From Shinella zoogloeoides (GTDB lineage Bacteria; Pseudomonadota; Alphaproteobacteria; Rhizobiales; Rhizobiaceae): DNA of 64,000 bases. How positions within the stretch are numbered: position 1 is the first letter of the stretch; every line of letters starts with the position of its first letter. Positions 36,075-46,793 of the stretch are shown one piece after another. The position numbers and the translations under genes are program-made. The stretch spans positions 186,001 through 250,000 of the forward strand of contig NZ_CP086610.1 in the NCBI RefSeq assembly GCF_020883495.1, read 5' to 3'. The notes beneath the pieces are model-generated. The model was given only the letters and a program-made list of their open reading frames with translations, did no database searches and was not told where the DNA came from.

Positions 36075-36515
36075 ATGTACAGGCATATCCTCGTTCCCAC
36101 GGATGGATCGGATCTCTCCTCCGCCGCCCTCGACCACGCATTGCAGCTCGCCCGGACGCTGGGCGCGCGGGTAACGGCGCTCACGGTGGCCGAGCCGCTG
36201 CATTTCCTGCCCATCACGCCCGGCGCGACCATCAACCTGCGCGCGGAATACGAAGCGCATCTGAAGGAGAGCGGCGTGCGCATCCTCGGCGCGGTGGAGG
36301 CCAAGGCGGCGGCGGCCGGCGTGCCGGTGGAAACGCTGCAGGTGGCGGCGGGCGATGCCTGGCAGGCGATTATCGACACGGCGAAGGAACGTGGTTGCGA
36401 TCTCATCGCCATGGCCTCGCACGGCCGGCGTGGCGTCAGCGCCTTCCTGATGGGCAGCGTCACGACCAAGGTGCTCGGCCATGCGAACGTGCCGGTGCTG
36501 GTCTACCGATCCTGA
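36075..36515 (+). CDS. Universal stress protein UspA family
   Basis: The 146-residue protein has the Usp fold with YRHILVPTDGSDLSS at the start and the ATP-binding MASHGRRGVSAFLMGSVTTKVL near the end. It is cytosolic and probably binds ATP. It stands alone, convergent with the TIGR02186 gene. Confidence 0.92.
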   Translation: MYRHILVPTDGSDLSSAALDHALQLARTLGARVTALTVAEPLHFLPITPGATINLRAEYEAHLKESGVRILGAVEAKAAAAGVPVETLQVAAGDAWQAIIDTAKERGCDLIAMASHGRRGVSAFLMGSVTTKVLGHANVPVLVYRS

Positions 36516-36518
36516 CGG

Positions 36519-37316
36519 TCAGTCCTTGCGGAAGACCACGCTTGCCAGCCATCCGGTGAGCAGGGCGAGCAGCACCGAAAGCCCGCCATAGGCGAGCGCA
36601 TTGTTATGCGCGGCGCTTGAGATCATCTGTTCGAGGCCGGTCTTCATCACGCGCAGCGGCAGGGCTTTTTCAGCGATGAAGACGCCATCGCGGAAAAGAT
36701 GGGCGCGCACGACATGGGTGCCGTTCGGCACGTTCGCCGGCAGGCGGACCGTCGCCTTGAACAGGCTCGCGCTGATGAACTGCACGCCGCCCGGATCGCG
36801 CTGGTAGAAGCCGCCGCTTTCCTTCAGTCGGCGGAACGCCTCGCGGAATTCGCCGATCGTGCTGCCGTCGCCGACATAGCCGATGGGCGAGAGGCGGATA
36901 TGCTGGATGCCGACGCCGACGCCGTTGAGCATGGCCGGCTCGGCAATCGTCTCGAGGTCGCGCGTGCTCGACAGCGAATAGGACTCCGGCACAAGCTCGA
37001 AGGTCATCGAGCGGCGGTTGACCCAGATGCCGAAGACGCGTTCCTTGACGCGCACCGTGTTGTTGTCCTTCGGCCCTTCCAGCGCCACCACGATATCGTA
37101 TTTGCCCTGGGCGAGAAGATCGGGGTCATAGCCCTCGATCGCGCCGAAGATCGTCAGGTCCGCGCCGCGGAAATCCGAGGAGATGGCGATCTCGTCGGTG
37201 GAGATGCCGATTTCGAGCCGTTCGGGAAAATCGACGGGCCGGTCTTCCAGCACCTGCGCGCCGGCGGGGAGGGCGAGGCCGAAGGCGAGCAGCAGGGCGG
37301 CGGCGATCCTTCTCAT
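36519..37316 (-). CDS. TIGR02186-family membrane-anchored protein
   Basis: The 265-residue protein has a signal peptide (ALLLAFGLALPAGAQ), a periplasmic beta-rich body with FGAIEGYDPD and IWVNRRSMTFELVPESY, and a C-terminal span (GGLSVLLALLTGWLASVVF). Family members are encoded with TauE/SafE-type exporters. Here the ATG overlaps the exporter stop by four bases. It is presumably an accessory subunit of the transporter. Confidence 0.88.
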   Translation of the reverse strand: MRRIAAALLLAFGLALPAGAQVLEDRPVDFPERLEIGISTDEIAISSDFRGADLTIFGAIEGYDPDLLAQGKYDIVVALEGPKDNNTVRVKERVFGIWVNRRSMTFELVPESYSLSSTRDLETIAEPAMLNGVGVGIQHIRLSPIGYVGDGSTIGEFREAFRRLKESGGFYQRDPGGVQFISASLFKATVRLPANVPNGTHVVRAHLFRDGVFIAEKALPLRVMKTGLEQMISSAAHNNALAYGGLSVLLALLTGWLASVVFRKD

Positions 37317-38239
37317 CGATAGACCCCCTCGCTGACGATGGAATAGATATCGTCGGGCGCGATGACAAGATCGACGGCGAGGCGGGCGCCGACGGCAAGG
37401 ACGAGGAGCGCGAGCAGCGCGCGCAACTGCTCGCCGCGGAGCTTCTGGCCGACGCGCACGCCGTATTGCGCGCCGATCACGCCCGCGACCATGAGGATGA
37501 AGGCGAGCACGATGTCGACGGAATAGTTGGTCGTTGCCTGCACGATGGTCGTGTAGGCGGTGACGAAGATGATCTGGAACAGCGAGGTGCCGACGACCAC
37601 GTTCGTCGGGATGCGCAAGAGATAGATCATTGCCGGCACCATGATGAAGCCGCCGCCGACACCCATGACCGAGGTGAGGATGCCGATGCCGAAGCCGAGG
37701 CCGACCACCGGAATGACCGAGAGATAGATCTTCGACTTCTTGAAGCGCATCTTCAGCGGCAGGCGGTGTATCCAGCTATGCTGGCCGGGGCGGCGCAGGG
37801 AGACGGGCTGGTTCTTGGCCGAGCGTCGCATGGCGCGGATGCTCTCCAGCATCATCAGCGTGCCGACGGTGCCGAGCAGCACGACATAGAGCAGCGAGAT
37901 GACGAGGTCGAGCTGGCCGACGCTGCGCAGCATCGCGAAGATCCATATGCCGACCGTGGCGCCCGCAAGACCGCCGACGAGCAGCACCGTGCCGAGCTTG
38001 ACGTCCAGCGTGCCGCGCCGGAAATGCGAGAGCGCGCCGGAAACCGAGGAGGCGACGACCTGGTTCGCACCCGTTGCGACCGCGACGACCGGGGGAATGT
38101 TGTAGAAGATGAGGAGCGGCGTGATGAGGAAGCCGCCGCCGACACCGAACATGCCGGAAAGGAAGCCGACGGCCGCGCCCATGCCGAGAATGATGAAGAT
38201 ATTCACCGAAAGCTCTGCGATGGGCAGATAGACAGTCAC
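37313..38239 (-). CDS. TSUP-family (TauE/SafE) membrane transporter
   Basis: The 308-residue protein has about eight spans and the duplicated TSUP signature GFLSGMFGVGGGFLITPLL and ILTSVMGVGGGFIMVPAMI. It likely moves sulfite, a sulfonate or another sulfur anion. It is the first gene of a two-gene operon with the TIGR02186 gene. Confidence 0.9.
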   Translation of the reverse strand: MTVYLPIAELSVNIFIILGMGAAVGFLSGMFGVGGGFLITPLLIFYNIPPVVAVATGANQVVASSVSGALSHFRRGTLDVKLGTVLLVGGLAGATVGIWIFAMLRSVGQLDLVISLLYVVLLGTVGTLMMLESIRAMRRSAKNQPVSLRRPGQHSWIHRLPLKMRFKKSKIYLSVIPVVGLGFGIGILTSVMGVGGGFIMVPAMIYLLRIPTNVVVGTSLFQIIFVTAYTTIVQATTNYSVDIVLAFILMVAGVIGAQYGVRVGQKLRGEQLRALLALLVLAVGARLAVDLVIAPDDIYSIVSEGVYR

Positions 38240-38691
38240 AACGATACCCCGATCGGCAATTCCTCCGCCGCTGCGGAGACTTCAGCACTTAGGCAGCCGC
38301 GTTCACCCCTCTTGCCCGCCGCGGCTCCTCTTCGGCAGGCAGAAAATAAAGGAGGCGTCCCGCCGCGGGAGGAAGCCCCCTCCACCGGCCGGTCGCGCCC
38401 TGCTTTCCGCAAGGATCGGTCATGGGGCGCGGCCACAGGCGCGCGCCCTGGCGCCCTCACGGATGATGACGTTTGTCGTCGGCGTTATCATCTTGGAGGG
38501 ACATGAATTTTCTATTGCATACTTCCCAAATCGGGGCCGATTTAAGGATGAGATCATGCAAGGGATCAAAATGCCCCGGCGCCTGTCGCACATCGTGATC
38601 GGCGTGCGGCGTCGTGGTGAGCGTCATGCCCTCGGGGTCTGCACAAGTCAACCGGAGAAGCCGCGTCAGTGGCCCCTCCGGTATCTGCCGG
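38240..38691. other. Intergenic stretch between the TSUP exporter and podJ
   Basis: No convincing gene. It contains a near-perfect inverted repeat (ATGATGACG at 38463-38471, CGTTATCAT at 38483-38491), followed by GGAGGG and a 31-codon frame at 38502 with no recognisable product. It may hold a small RNA or leader, but nothing decides this. Confidence 0.4.
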
Positions 38692-41600
38692 TCAGCCCGG
38701 CTGCTTGTTGCGCTTCAGGAGTTCGGTGACGAGCGCGTCGTCGATCTCGCCGGTCTCCTTCTGGCCCACCGATTTCTGGAAGGCCTTGATGGCGGTGACG
38801 GTCTTCTTGCCCATCTCGCCGTCCGGCGTGCCGGCGTTGAAGCCGTTGTTGTTGAGGATGGCCTGGATGTTGCGGATGGCCTTCTTCATGTCGACGCTGG
38901 CGGTCTTCGTCGCGTTGCCGACCCATTCGTCGGGCAGGTCCGCCGAATTGGCCTTCTCGTCGAGCGGCTGCGGCTTCCAGAGCTCCATCTTCGCCTTGGC
39001 GCTTGCGAGCTGCTCTGGCTTCATGGCGTTGGCCACCTCGTCGCGCTTCTGCGCGGCATCCTGGTCGCCGTCGCGGGCGGCGATGGCGAACCACTTGTAG
39101 GATTCCTCGATGTCCGGCTTCACGCCGTTGCCGCGCGCATAGAGAATGGCGAGGTTGAACTGGCTGTCGCGAACGCCGAGTTCCGAGGCCTTCTGGAACC
39201 ACTTTGCCGCCGCGTCGAAATCCGGGCCCTCCGAGCCGAGGCCGGTCGCCAGCAGGACCGCGAGATTGTGCATGGCGCTGGCATTGCCCTTGGCGGCGGC
39301 GGTTTCATAGAGCTTGCGGGCGCGGTCGATGTCGGGCGCGACGCCCTGGCCCTTCTCGTAGAGATTGGCGAGGCGGTATTCGGCCGGCGCAAAACCGCGG
39401 GCGGCGGCAAGCTCGTACCAGCGGGCGGCTTCCTTGAGGTCGGCGGCAACGCCGCGGCCTTCGGTGTAGCGCGCACCGATCTCGAACAGCGCCAGCGGAT
39501 CGCCCTCGCCGGCCGCCTTGGCAAGCGAGGCGGGGGTGATGGCATCCGGCACCACGATGGCTGCCGTCTGGACCTGATCGACCGGCGCGGTCGCGGCGGA
39601 AGCCTTGGCGTCCTTGCCGGCCAACGGCTCGGCGGCGTCCGGCGTCGTCACCGGCTCGAAGCCCGCGGTGGCGTTGCCGTCCGTGAGGGCAGGGGTCGCA
39701 AGCATATCCGCGCCGCCGGCGGAGGTCTGCCGGGGCGTCTCTATGGCCGCGCCCTTGTCGGTTCCTGCAAGGCCGCGTTCCGCTCCGGCGGGCTTGGTGA
39801 CGGCCTTCTTTTCGATGACCGGGGTTTCGGCCGTCTTCGCCGTCGCCGTTCCGGCGGGCCTGGCGTCCGCACGGGTCTCGGCCGTCTGCTCGACGATGAC
39901 AGGCGCGTCGTCGCCGCGGATCAGCGTGTTGACCAGCGGGTAGGACATGATGGCGAGCAGCACCGCCCCGACGGCGAGCAGGATCGGCCGGCGGTGGCGC
40001 GACAGCGCGGAAGCGGGCTTTTCGCCCCTGGCCGGCTTTTCGGATTTCTTCGCGGGGGCGACGCGGGAGATCGTGTCGGCTTCCTCGGCGGCGAGCTTGG
40101 CGGCGCGGCGGGCGGCGGCGATGAAATCGGCCTTCTCGCCTTCGCTGCCGGCGCGGTTGCCGGATGCCTGGCCGGCGCGCACGCGCTCCAGGATGCGGCG
40201 GACGTCCGGCACGCCGGAACCCGGCTCCAGAAGCTGGTTGGCCTCTTCCGGCGCCAGTTCGTCGGCGGCGTCGATGGACGGCGTCGGATCGATCTGCTGG
40301 CGCTCCGTCTTGACGGCGACGGCCTTGCCGGCCGGCTTGAAGCGGCGCTTCAGGCCGGCGAGGAGGCCGCCCTTCGGCTGTTCCTGCGTCTCGCCGGCGA
40401 AGGCGACGGACTCGTCCAGCGGCTCGGGCCGCGCGGGAACGTCGATATGCTCCACTTCGATCTCGGCGAAGCGGCTGTCTTCCTGCGGTTCCTCCGCCTC
40501 GGCCGTGTACGGGGCCGCGCCGAAACCGTCGTCCTCGAACGGGTAGTCGTTGCCGGCAAGGCTCGAAGCCGTGGCGGCGTCACGGCCGAAATCCATGGCC
40601 GGCATTTCTGCGCGGGGCATGGCGGCCTCGCGGCGGCCGAAGGTTTCGCGCGGGGCGTCGAGCTGTTCGAGGCGGCCGGCGATCTGCACCAGCGTGTCGT
40701 GCAGGGCGTCGAAGGTGCGCGCCGTGCGGTCCTCGCTGGAGCGGGTCAGTTCCTCCAGGGCGCGCAGGTCGCCAGCAAGGCCGGCAATCGCGGCCATGTC
40801 GGTGTTGGCGGCGGCCGCGGGGGCGGCATGGCGATAGGCTTCCATCACGGCTTCCGCCGCCTGGCGCGCGGCCTCGACGATATAGTCGTCGTTGGTCGCC
40901 ATATAGTCCTCGATGGTCGCAAGACGGTTCTCGACATCCGGCGGCACCGCCGCGAAGGAGGAGGGGGCCGGCGCGCTGATCAGCGTGGACAGGTGGGCGA
41001 TCTGTGCCTCCAGGCCGCGCAGCGCCTCGTGGTCGCCGGCCGGTGCGGTGCTGGTGGCGTCGAGCCGGTCGGCAATCGCCGAAAGGCGGCCTTCGAGATG
41101 CGAGAAACGCTCTTCCTGGAAGGGGCTTCCGACGGGCGTGTCGAGATTGTCGATGCGGCGGGCGAGCGCGTCGAGCCGGTCGGCCAGATCGTTGTTGACG
41201 CTGCCCTGGTCGAGCGCGTCGATCTTGCGGGAAATGTCGGAGAGGTAATAGGCAAGCTCGTCGCCGCCGAGAAGGGCGGTGGGCGCGGCCTGCTGGCCCT
41301 GTTCCAGCATCTGCGAAAGCTGCTCGATGCGCTCTTCGAGGCGCAGCGTCGCGCGTTCGTTCGAAAGATCCTCGATCCGGCTCGCCAGCGCCTCGATGCG
41401 CATGCCGAGGCCGTGGTCCTCCGGTGCGGGGCGATGCGCCATGATGTCGAGCTGGTCGGCAAGGTCGGCGATGCGGCCTTCGAGGCGCTGCATCATGGCG
41501 TGGTCGGCGGACGGCGACTGCTGCATGCGGCCGGCGGCGGCAATCGCCCGGCTGATCTCGTCGAGGCGCGTGTCGAGGCCGGCGAACTGCGAGGCGACGG

Positions 41601-42510
41601 CGGTCACGAAGCGGCCGCTGTCCGGCTCGTGCTGCCGGCCGAGCATGTCGACGGCGTGGACGACGGATTCGATCTTGTCTTCCAGCGCGCGGATCGCGGG
41701 CGTCGCGCTCATCGTGTTGATCTGGGCCTTCAGCTCGTCGAGCCGGTAGGCGAGCGCCACCAGTTCGTCGTCGCGCGACTGGTCGAAGACGGAAAGCTTC
41801 TGCTCGACGCCGCTCCAGCGGTCCTCCATGCGACGCACGGAATCCTCGCGGGCAAGGCCGTCCAGCACGGAGCGCAGCTCGTCGAATTCGACGCGCAGGC
41901 CGTCCGTCTGGCCAGAAGCCTGCCCAGCCTGGCGGCCGAGCTGGCTGATGCCGGTGGAAAGGCGCGCCAGTTCCGCGCGCACGTCGTCATTGCCGCCACG
42001 GCCCTCGGCCATCTGGCGGATGCCGCGGATTTCCGAGCGCAGCGACTGCATCTCGCGCTCCAGCCCGTCGGCGATATCGCGCTTGAGGTCCTGCCGCAGG
42101 GAGACGAGCGCCTTGGCGATATCCTCGACCGAGCCTTCCGCGCGGGCGGGCGCGTGGCCATAGGCGGTGTGCGCCTGCTGGGCGGCGGCATGGTGATCGG
42201 TGGAAGGGGCGCGGCGTTCGCTACGCTGGCCGATGCGCTCGCGGTCGCCCTCGATGGCGCGCTGGCGCTGCATGATCTCGGAAATGGGGTCCTCTCGCCG
42301 CGGAACGTTGCGCGGCGGCTGCTCGTAGCGGGCCTGTTCGGCGCGACCCTGCTCGGCACGGGGGGCAAAACGCTCCTCGCTGCGTCCGCGTGCATCCCGG
42401 CCGTTCGCCATCAGGCCCTCGATGCGCGCTTCCAGCCCCTCGATGGTGCGGTTGAGCGCGTCGAGCGAAGACCGTTCGCCATGACGTTGCGGGTTTCGCG
42501 ATCCGTTCAT
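38692..42510 (-). CDS. podJ: PodJ-like polar organelle development protein
   Basis: The 1272-residue protein begins with a long cytosolic coiled-coil region (about 1-560, repeated heptads such as LEARIEGLM and LDEISRAI), an acidic low-complexity linker, one transmembrane segment near 843-862 (ILLAVGAVLLAIMSYPLV), and a periplasmic part. The periplasmic part has Sel1-like repeats (GDPLALFEIGARYTEGRGV, APAEYRLANLYEKGQGV, SAMHNLAVLLATG) and a C-terminal peptidoglycan-binding domain (IRNIQAILNNNGFNAG). This matches the PodJ scaffold that marks the new/old pole in Caulobacter and Agrobacterium. Single gene. Confidence 0.85.
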   Translation of the reverse strand: MNGSRNPQRHGERSSLDALNRTIEGLEARIEGLMANGRDARGRSEERFAPRAEQGRAEQARYEQPPRNVPRREDPISEIMQRQRAIEGDRERIGQRSERRAPSTDHHAAAQQAHTAYGHAPARAEGSVEDIAKALVSLRQDLKRDIADGLEREMQSLRSEIRGIRQMAEGRGGNDDVRAELARLSTGISQLGRQAGQASGQTDGLRVEFDELRSVLDGLAREDSVRRMEDRWSGVEQKLSVFDQSRDDELVALAYRLDELKAQINTMSATPAIRALEDKIESVVHAVDMLGRQHEPDSGRFVTAVASQFAGLDTRLDEISRAIAAAGRMQQSPSADHAMMQRLEGRIADLADQLDIMAHRPAPEDHGLGMRIEALASRIEDLSNERATLRLEERIEQLSQMLEQGQQAAPTALLGGDELAYYLSDISRKIDALDQGSVNNDLADRLDALARRIDNLDTPVGSPFQEERFSHLEGRLSAIADRLDATSTAPAGDHEALRGLEAQIAHLSTLISAPAPSSFAAVPPDVENRLATIEDYMATNDDYIVEAARQAAEAVMEAYRHAAPAAAANTDMAAIAGLAGDLRALEELTRSSEDRTARTFDALHDTLVQIAGRLEQLDAPRETFGRREAAMPRAEMPAMDFGRDAATASSLAGNDYPFEDDGFGAAPYTAEAEEPQEDSRFAEIEVEHIDVPARPEPLDESVAFAGETQEQPKGGLLAGLKRRFKPAGKAVAVKTERQQIDPTPSIDAADELAPEEANQLLEPGSGVPDVRRILERVRAGQASGNRAGSEGEKADFIAAARRAAKLAAEEADTISRVAPAKKSEKPARGEKPASALSRHRRPILLAVGAVLLAIMSYPLVNTLIRGDDAPVIVEQTAETRADARPAGTATAKTAETPVIEKKAVTKPAGAERGLAGTDKGAAIETPRQTSAGGADMLATPALTDGNATAGFEPVTTPDAAEPLAGKDAKASAATAPVDQVQTAAIVVPDAITPASLAKAAGEGDPLALFEIGARYTEGRGVAADLKEAARWYELAAARGFAPAEYRLANLYEKGQGVAPDIDRARKLYETAAAKGNASAMHNLAVLLATGLGSEGPDFDAAAKWFQKASELGVRDSQFNLAILYARGNGVKPDIEESYKWFAIAARDGDQDAAQKRDEVANAMKPEQLASAKAKMELWKPQPLDEKANSADLPDEWVGNATKTASVDMKKAIRNIQAILNNNGFNAGTPDGEMGKKTVTAIKAFQKSVGQKETGEIDDALVTELLKRNKQPG

Positions 42511-42718
42511 CTTCGCCTCGCTTTGGCGGCCGTCGGCCTGCCGGGAGATACCCTTGGAAGCGCTGCCCGCCCGGCGGCGCTCTTTCTGCGTTTTGGCGGA
42601 AATCCGTGTCGTCCTGCTTCTGCCCGGACCGTTCGTCCGGGCCTGACAGGGGAAGCCGAAATGATTCCCGATCCCACGCCCTCAAGCGCACAATTCCCGA
42701 AACGTGGTAAACAAGGGG

Positions 42719-42733
42719 TTAACTCGCCCGTAA
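42719..42733 (-). promoter_or_regulatory. CtrA-box-like sequence upstream of podJ
   Basis: TTAA-7 bases-GTAA differs at one position from the TTAA-N7-TTAA consensus of the cell-cycle regulator CtrA. It lies about 210 bases before the podJ start. Such matches occur by chance, so support is weak. Confidence 0.3.
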
Positions 42734-42870
42734 ATTTTTTAACGATTTGCTCATAGACTGCGCCGGAGCGGGGAAGATGGGCGATTGCGGGACAGCGTGA
42801 GGCCCATTGCCGGGTGGCTTCCGCCGGGCAGGCCACGCCCGCTGAGCGAAAAATTCGTCGCCGCTTGCGT

Positions 42871-42894
42871 TTTGACGTTTACGCAAACGTCAAA
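42871..42894 (+). promoter_or_regulatory. Perfect palindrome upstream of the beta-oxidation operon
   Basis: TTTGACGTTT-ACGC-AAACGTCAAA has perfect 10-bp arms and lies 65 bases before the acyl-CoA dehydrogenase start. It is probably a repressor operator. Its shape is reminiscent of MerR-type (LiuR-like) or TetR-type fatty-acid degradation operators, but the regulator is not encoded nearby. Confidence 0.7.
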
Positions 42895-42958
42895 GTTTTA
42901 TACACTCCCTCCCCAAGGACCGGACGTTTGTCCGTGGCATAGGTGAGGAACGCGAGAA

Positions 42959-44755
42959 ATGCCGATCTACAAGGCCCCCGTGAATGACACGCTTTTCATC
43001 CTGAACGACGTCCTGTCGCTGGAGCGCTACAACAACCTGCCCGGCTTCGCCGACGCGACGGGCGACATGCTGGAAGCGATTGCCGGCGAGGCGGCCAAGC
43101 TTGCCGAGGAAGTGCTGTTCCCCGTCAACCTCTCCGGCGACCAGGAGGGCTGCAAGCGTAACGACGACGCCACGGTGGTAACGCCGAAGGGCTACAAGCA
43201 GGCCTTCGACCTCTATCGCCAGGGCGGCTGGATGGGGCTTGCCGTGCCGGAGGAATTCGGCGGCCAGGGTCTTCCCTATGTGCTGCACACCGCCGTCGGC
43301 GAATACATGTCCTCGGCCAACATGGCGCTCACCATGTATCCGGGCCTGACGCAGGGCGCGATCGCCGCGATCCTCGTCCACGGCTCCGACGAGCAGAAGG
43401 CCGCCTACCTGCCGAAGATGGTGGAAGGCACCTGGACCGGCACGATGAACCTGACGGAGCCCCATTGCGGCACCGACCTCGGTCTCCTGCGCTCCAAGGC
43501 CGTGCCGCAGGCCGACGGCTCCTACAAGATTTCCGGCCAGAAGATCTTCATCTCCGCCGGCGAGCACGACATGTCGGAGAACATCGTCCACCTCGTTCTC
43601 GCCCGCATCGAGGGCGCGCCGGAAGGCGTCAAGGGCATCTCGCTCTTCATCGTTCCGAAATACGTCCTCAAGGACGACGGCACGCCGGGGACACGCAACA
43701 CGGTTTCCTGCGGCGCCATCGAGCACAAGATGGGCATCCACGGCAACTCGACCTGCGTCATGAATTATGACGAAGCCAAGGGCTTCCTCATCGGCACCGA
43801 GAACAAGGGCCTCAACGCCATGTTCGTGATGATGAACGAAGCGCGCCTCGGCGTCGGCCTGCAGGGCCTGTCGATTGCCGAAGTCGCCTACCAGAACGCC
43901 GCCAACTATGCCCGCGAGCGCCTGCAGGGCCGCTCGCTCTCGGGCGTCAAGAACCCGGACGGCAAGGCCGATCCGCTGATCGTGCATCCCGATATCCGCC
44001 GTGCGCTGATGACCATCAAGGCCTGGACGGAGGGCGGCCGCGCCTTCACGCTCTGGACGGCGCTGAAATCCGATATCGCGCATCGTTCGGCCGACGAGAA
44101 GGAACGCCAGTCCGCCGACGATATCCTCGGTCTGATGACGCCGATCCTCAAGGGCGTGCTGACGGACAAGGGCTTCGACCATGCCGTCATGGCCCAGCAG
44201 GTCTTCGGCGGCCACGGCTATATCGAAGAGCACGGCATGAGCCAGTATGTGCGTGACGCGCGCATCGCCATGATCTACGAGGGCGCCAACGGCATCCAGG
44301 CGCTCGACCTCGTCGGCCGCAAGCTCGGCATGAATGGCGGTCGCGCCGTCATGGCCCTCTTCAAGGAAATCGGCGATTTCTGCGAAGAGAACCGCAATGA
44401 CGAGAAGCTCGCCACCTTCACCAAGGCCCTCAAGAAGGGCCTGAACGACCTGCAGGCCGGAACCATGTGGTTCATGCAGAACGCCATGGCCAAGCCCGAC
44501 AATGCCGGCGCCGGCTCGACCGACTACATGCACCTCTTCGGCCTCGTCGTCATCGGCTATATGTGGGCGAAGATCGCCAAGGCCGCCGAGGAAGGCCTTG
44601 CGAACGGCGCGGGCGAGCGCGAAGACTTCCTGAAGAACAAGCTGATCACGGCGAAGTTCTTCATGGAACGCCTGATGCCGGAAACGGGCCTGCGCAAGAC
44701 CCGCATCGAGGCCGGCGCGGACACGACGATGGAACTCGCCGCCGAGGCGTTCTGA
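42959..44755 (+). CDS. Acyl-CoA dehydrogenase (DmdC-like, with C-terminal extension)
   Basis: The 598-residue FAD enzyme oxidises an acyl-CoA to the enoyl-CoA. Visible parts are the N-terminal domain ([15 protein letters not shown]), the middle domain ([20 protein letters not shown]), and the C-terminal helices with the catalytic-base region [20 protein letters not shown] further extension (about 480-598) is characteristic of the long subfamily that includes methylmercaptopropionyl-CoA dehydrogenases. Substrate assignment is uncertain. It is first in a run with thiolase and the FadB-type enzyme. Confidence 0.92.
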   Translation: MPIYKAPVNDTLFILNDVLSLERYNNLPGFADATGDMLEAIAGEAAKLAEEVLFPVNLSGDQEGCKRNDDATVVTPKGYKQAFDLYRQGGWMGLAVPEEFGGQGLPYVLHTAVGEYMSSANMALTMYPGLTQGAIAAILVHGSDEQKAAYLPKMVEGTWTGTMNLTEPHCGTDLGLLRSKAVPQADGSYKISGQKIFISAGEHDMSENIVHLVLARIEGAPEGVKGISLFIVPKYVLKDDGTPGTRNTVSCGAIEHKMGIHGNSTCVMNYDEAKGFLIGTENKGLNAMFVMMNEARLGVGLQGLSIAEVAYQNAANYARERLQGRSLSGVKNPDGKADPLIVHPDIRRALMTIKAWTEGGRAFTLWTALKSDIAHRSADEKERQSADDILGLMTPILKGVLTDKGFDHAVMAQQVFGGHGYIEEHGMSQYVRDARIAMIYEGANGIQALDLVGRKLGMNGGRAVMALFKEIGDFCEENRNDEKLATFTKALKKGLNDLQAGTMWFMQNAMAKPDNAGAGSTDYMHLFGLVVIGYMWAKIAKAAEEGLANGAGEREDFLKNKLITAKFFMERLMPETGLRKTRIEAGADTTMELAAEAF

Positions 44756-44856
44756 CGCTTTCCACCCCTCTCCCCGAATGCGGGGCGAGGGGCTACAGTC
44801 GCAAGCCGCGAGCCATGAATTCTAGGGCGCGATGCGCCGCCAGGGAGAAGAGACCA

Positions 44857-46065
<1,209 letters not shown>

Positions 46066-46066
46066 G

Positions 46067-46297
46067 ATGGGCGACGGGAGGCCGGACAGGGATCTCTACG
46101 AGCGTGAGCGACCTGGGGTGCAGCAAGAGCTGGCTCACCACTATCGCGACAAGGACATGAAGGACGACTACCTGGCCTCTACCAAGGTCAAGACCAAGGA
46201 GGAGGCCCGCGCATCGCGCGTCCAGCTCCGCGGCGATTTGCTCTTCTTCGTTCTGCTCATCGGCATATCCGGCCTCGCAATCGCCTACCTCTGGTAG
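46067..46297 (+). CDS. Small C-terminally anchored membrane protein
   Basis: The 76-residue frame starts one base after the thiolase stop. It has a charged N-terminal part (HHYRDKDMKDDYLAS) and a C-terminal span (LLFFVLLIGISGLAIAYLW). There is no clear ribosome-binding site before the ATG; the internal ATG at 46157, after AAGGAC, is a possible start for a 46-residue form. No family is recognised. Confidence 0.5.
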   Translation: MGDGRPDRDLYERERPGVQQELAHHYRDKDMKDDYLASTKVKTKEEARASRVQLRGDLLFFVLLIGISGLAIAYLW

Positions 46298-46363
46298 GAA
46301 CACTTTCTGGGAAGAGGAACCCATCGTGACCGACAAGAACTTCATCACCGAAAGGGTCTGACC

Positions 46364-46765
46364 ATGACGAGCCCGACGACACGCCGCAGCTTCCTCACCC
46401 TCATCGGGGCAGGCCTCATCGCCTCCTCCGCCGAGGCGGGCGATAGCTTCGTGCTGTCGGGCACCGTCACCAATGTGACGAGCGGTCCCGTTCCGGTCGG
46501 CCGGCTGACGATCCGGCTGGAGGAGCAGGGCATCATGGATGCGCCGGCAAGGCTCATCGCCAGGACCACCGCCATCAGCAAGGGCGACCGGCATTCCATC
46601 CGCTTTTCGATGCGGGTGAAGCGCTCGGCGCTTAGCAGGGCGGTCGATCCGGGCTTCACCGTCCGGCTCGAACGGCACGGCCGTCTCATCGCCACCAACA
46701 CGACGAAACAGGGATATAGCGGCCGGGGCAAAGCCTCGCTGCAGATCGAACCCATTCTCTACTGA
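46364..46765 (+). CDS. Tat-exported YbaY-like protein
   Basis: The 133-residue protein begins with a twin-arginine signal (TTRRSFLTLIGAGLIASSAEA). The mature part (FVLSGTVTNVTSGPVPVGRLTIRL, then a strand ending GFTVRLERHGRLIATN) resembles the beta-barrel of YbaY-type lipoproteins, though there is no lipobox Cys. It is periplasmic with unknown role. It lies between thiolase and FadB-type genes. Confidence 0.65.
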   Translation: MTSPTTRRSFLTLIGAGLIASSAEAGDSFVLSGTVTNVTSGPVPVGRLTIRLEEQGIMDAPARLIARTTAISKGDRHSIRFSMRVKRSALSRAVDPGFTVRLERHGRLIATNTTKQGYSGRGKASLQIEPILY

Positions 46766-46793
46766 GCCCATTCTCTACTGAGGGGGAGAAACC

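Noticed and set aside
38614..42756. 1380-codon open frame antisense to podJ
   Set aside because: The podJ strand has clear domains. The antisense product is low-complexity, and such shadows recur throughout the high-GC part.
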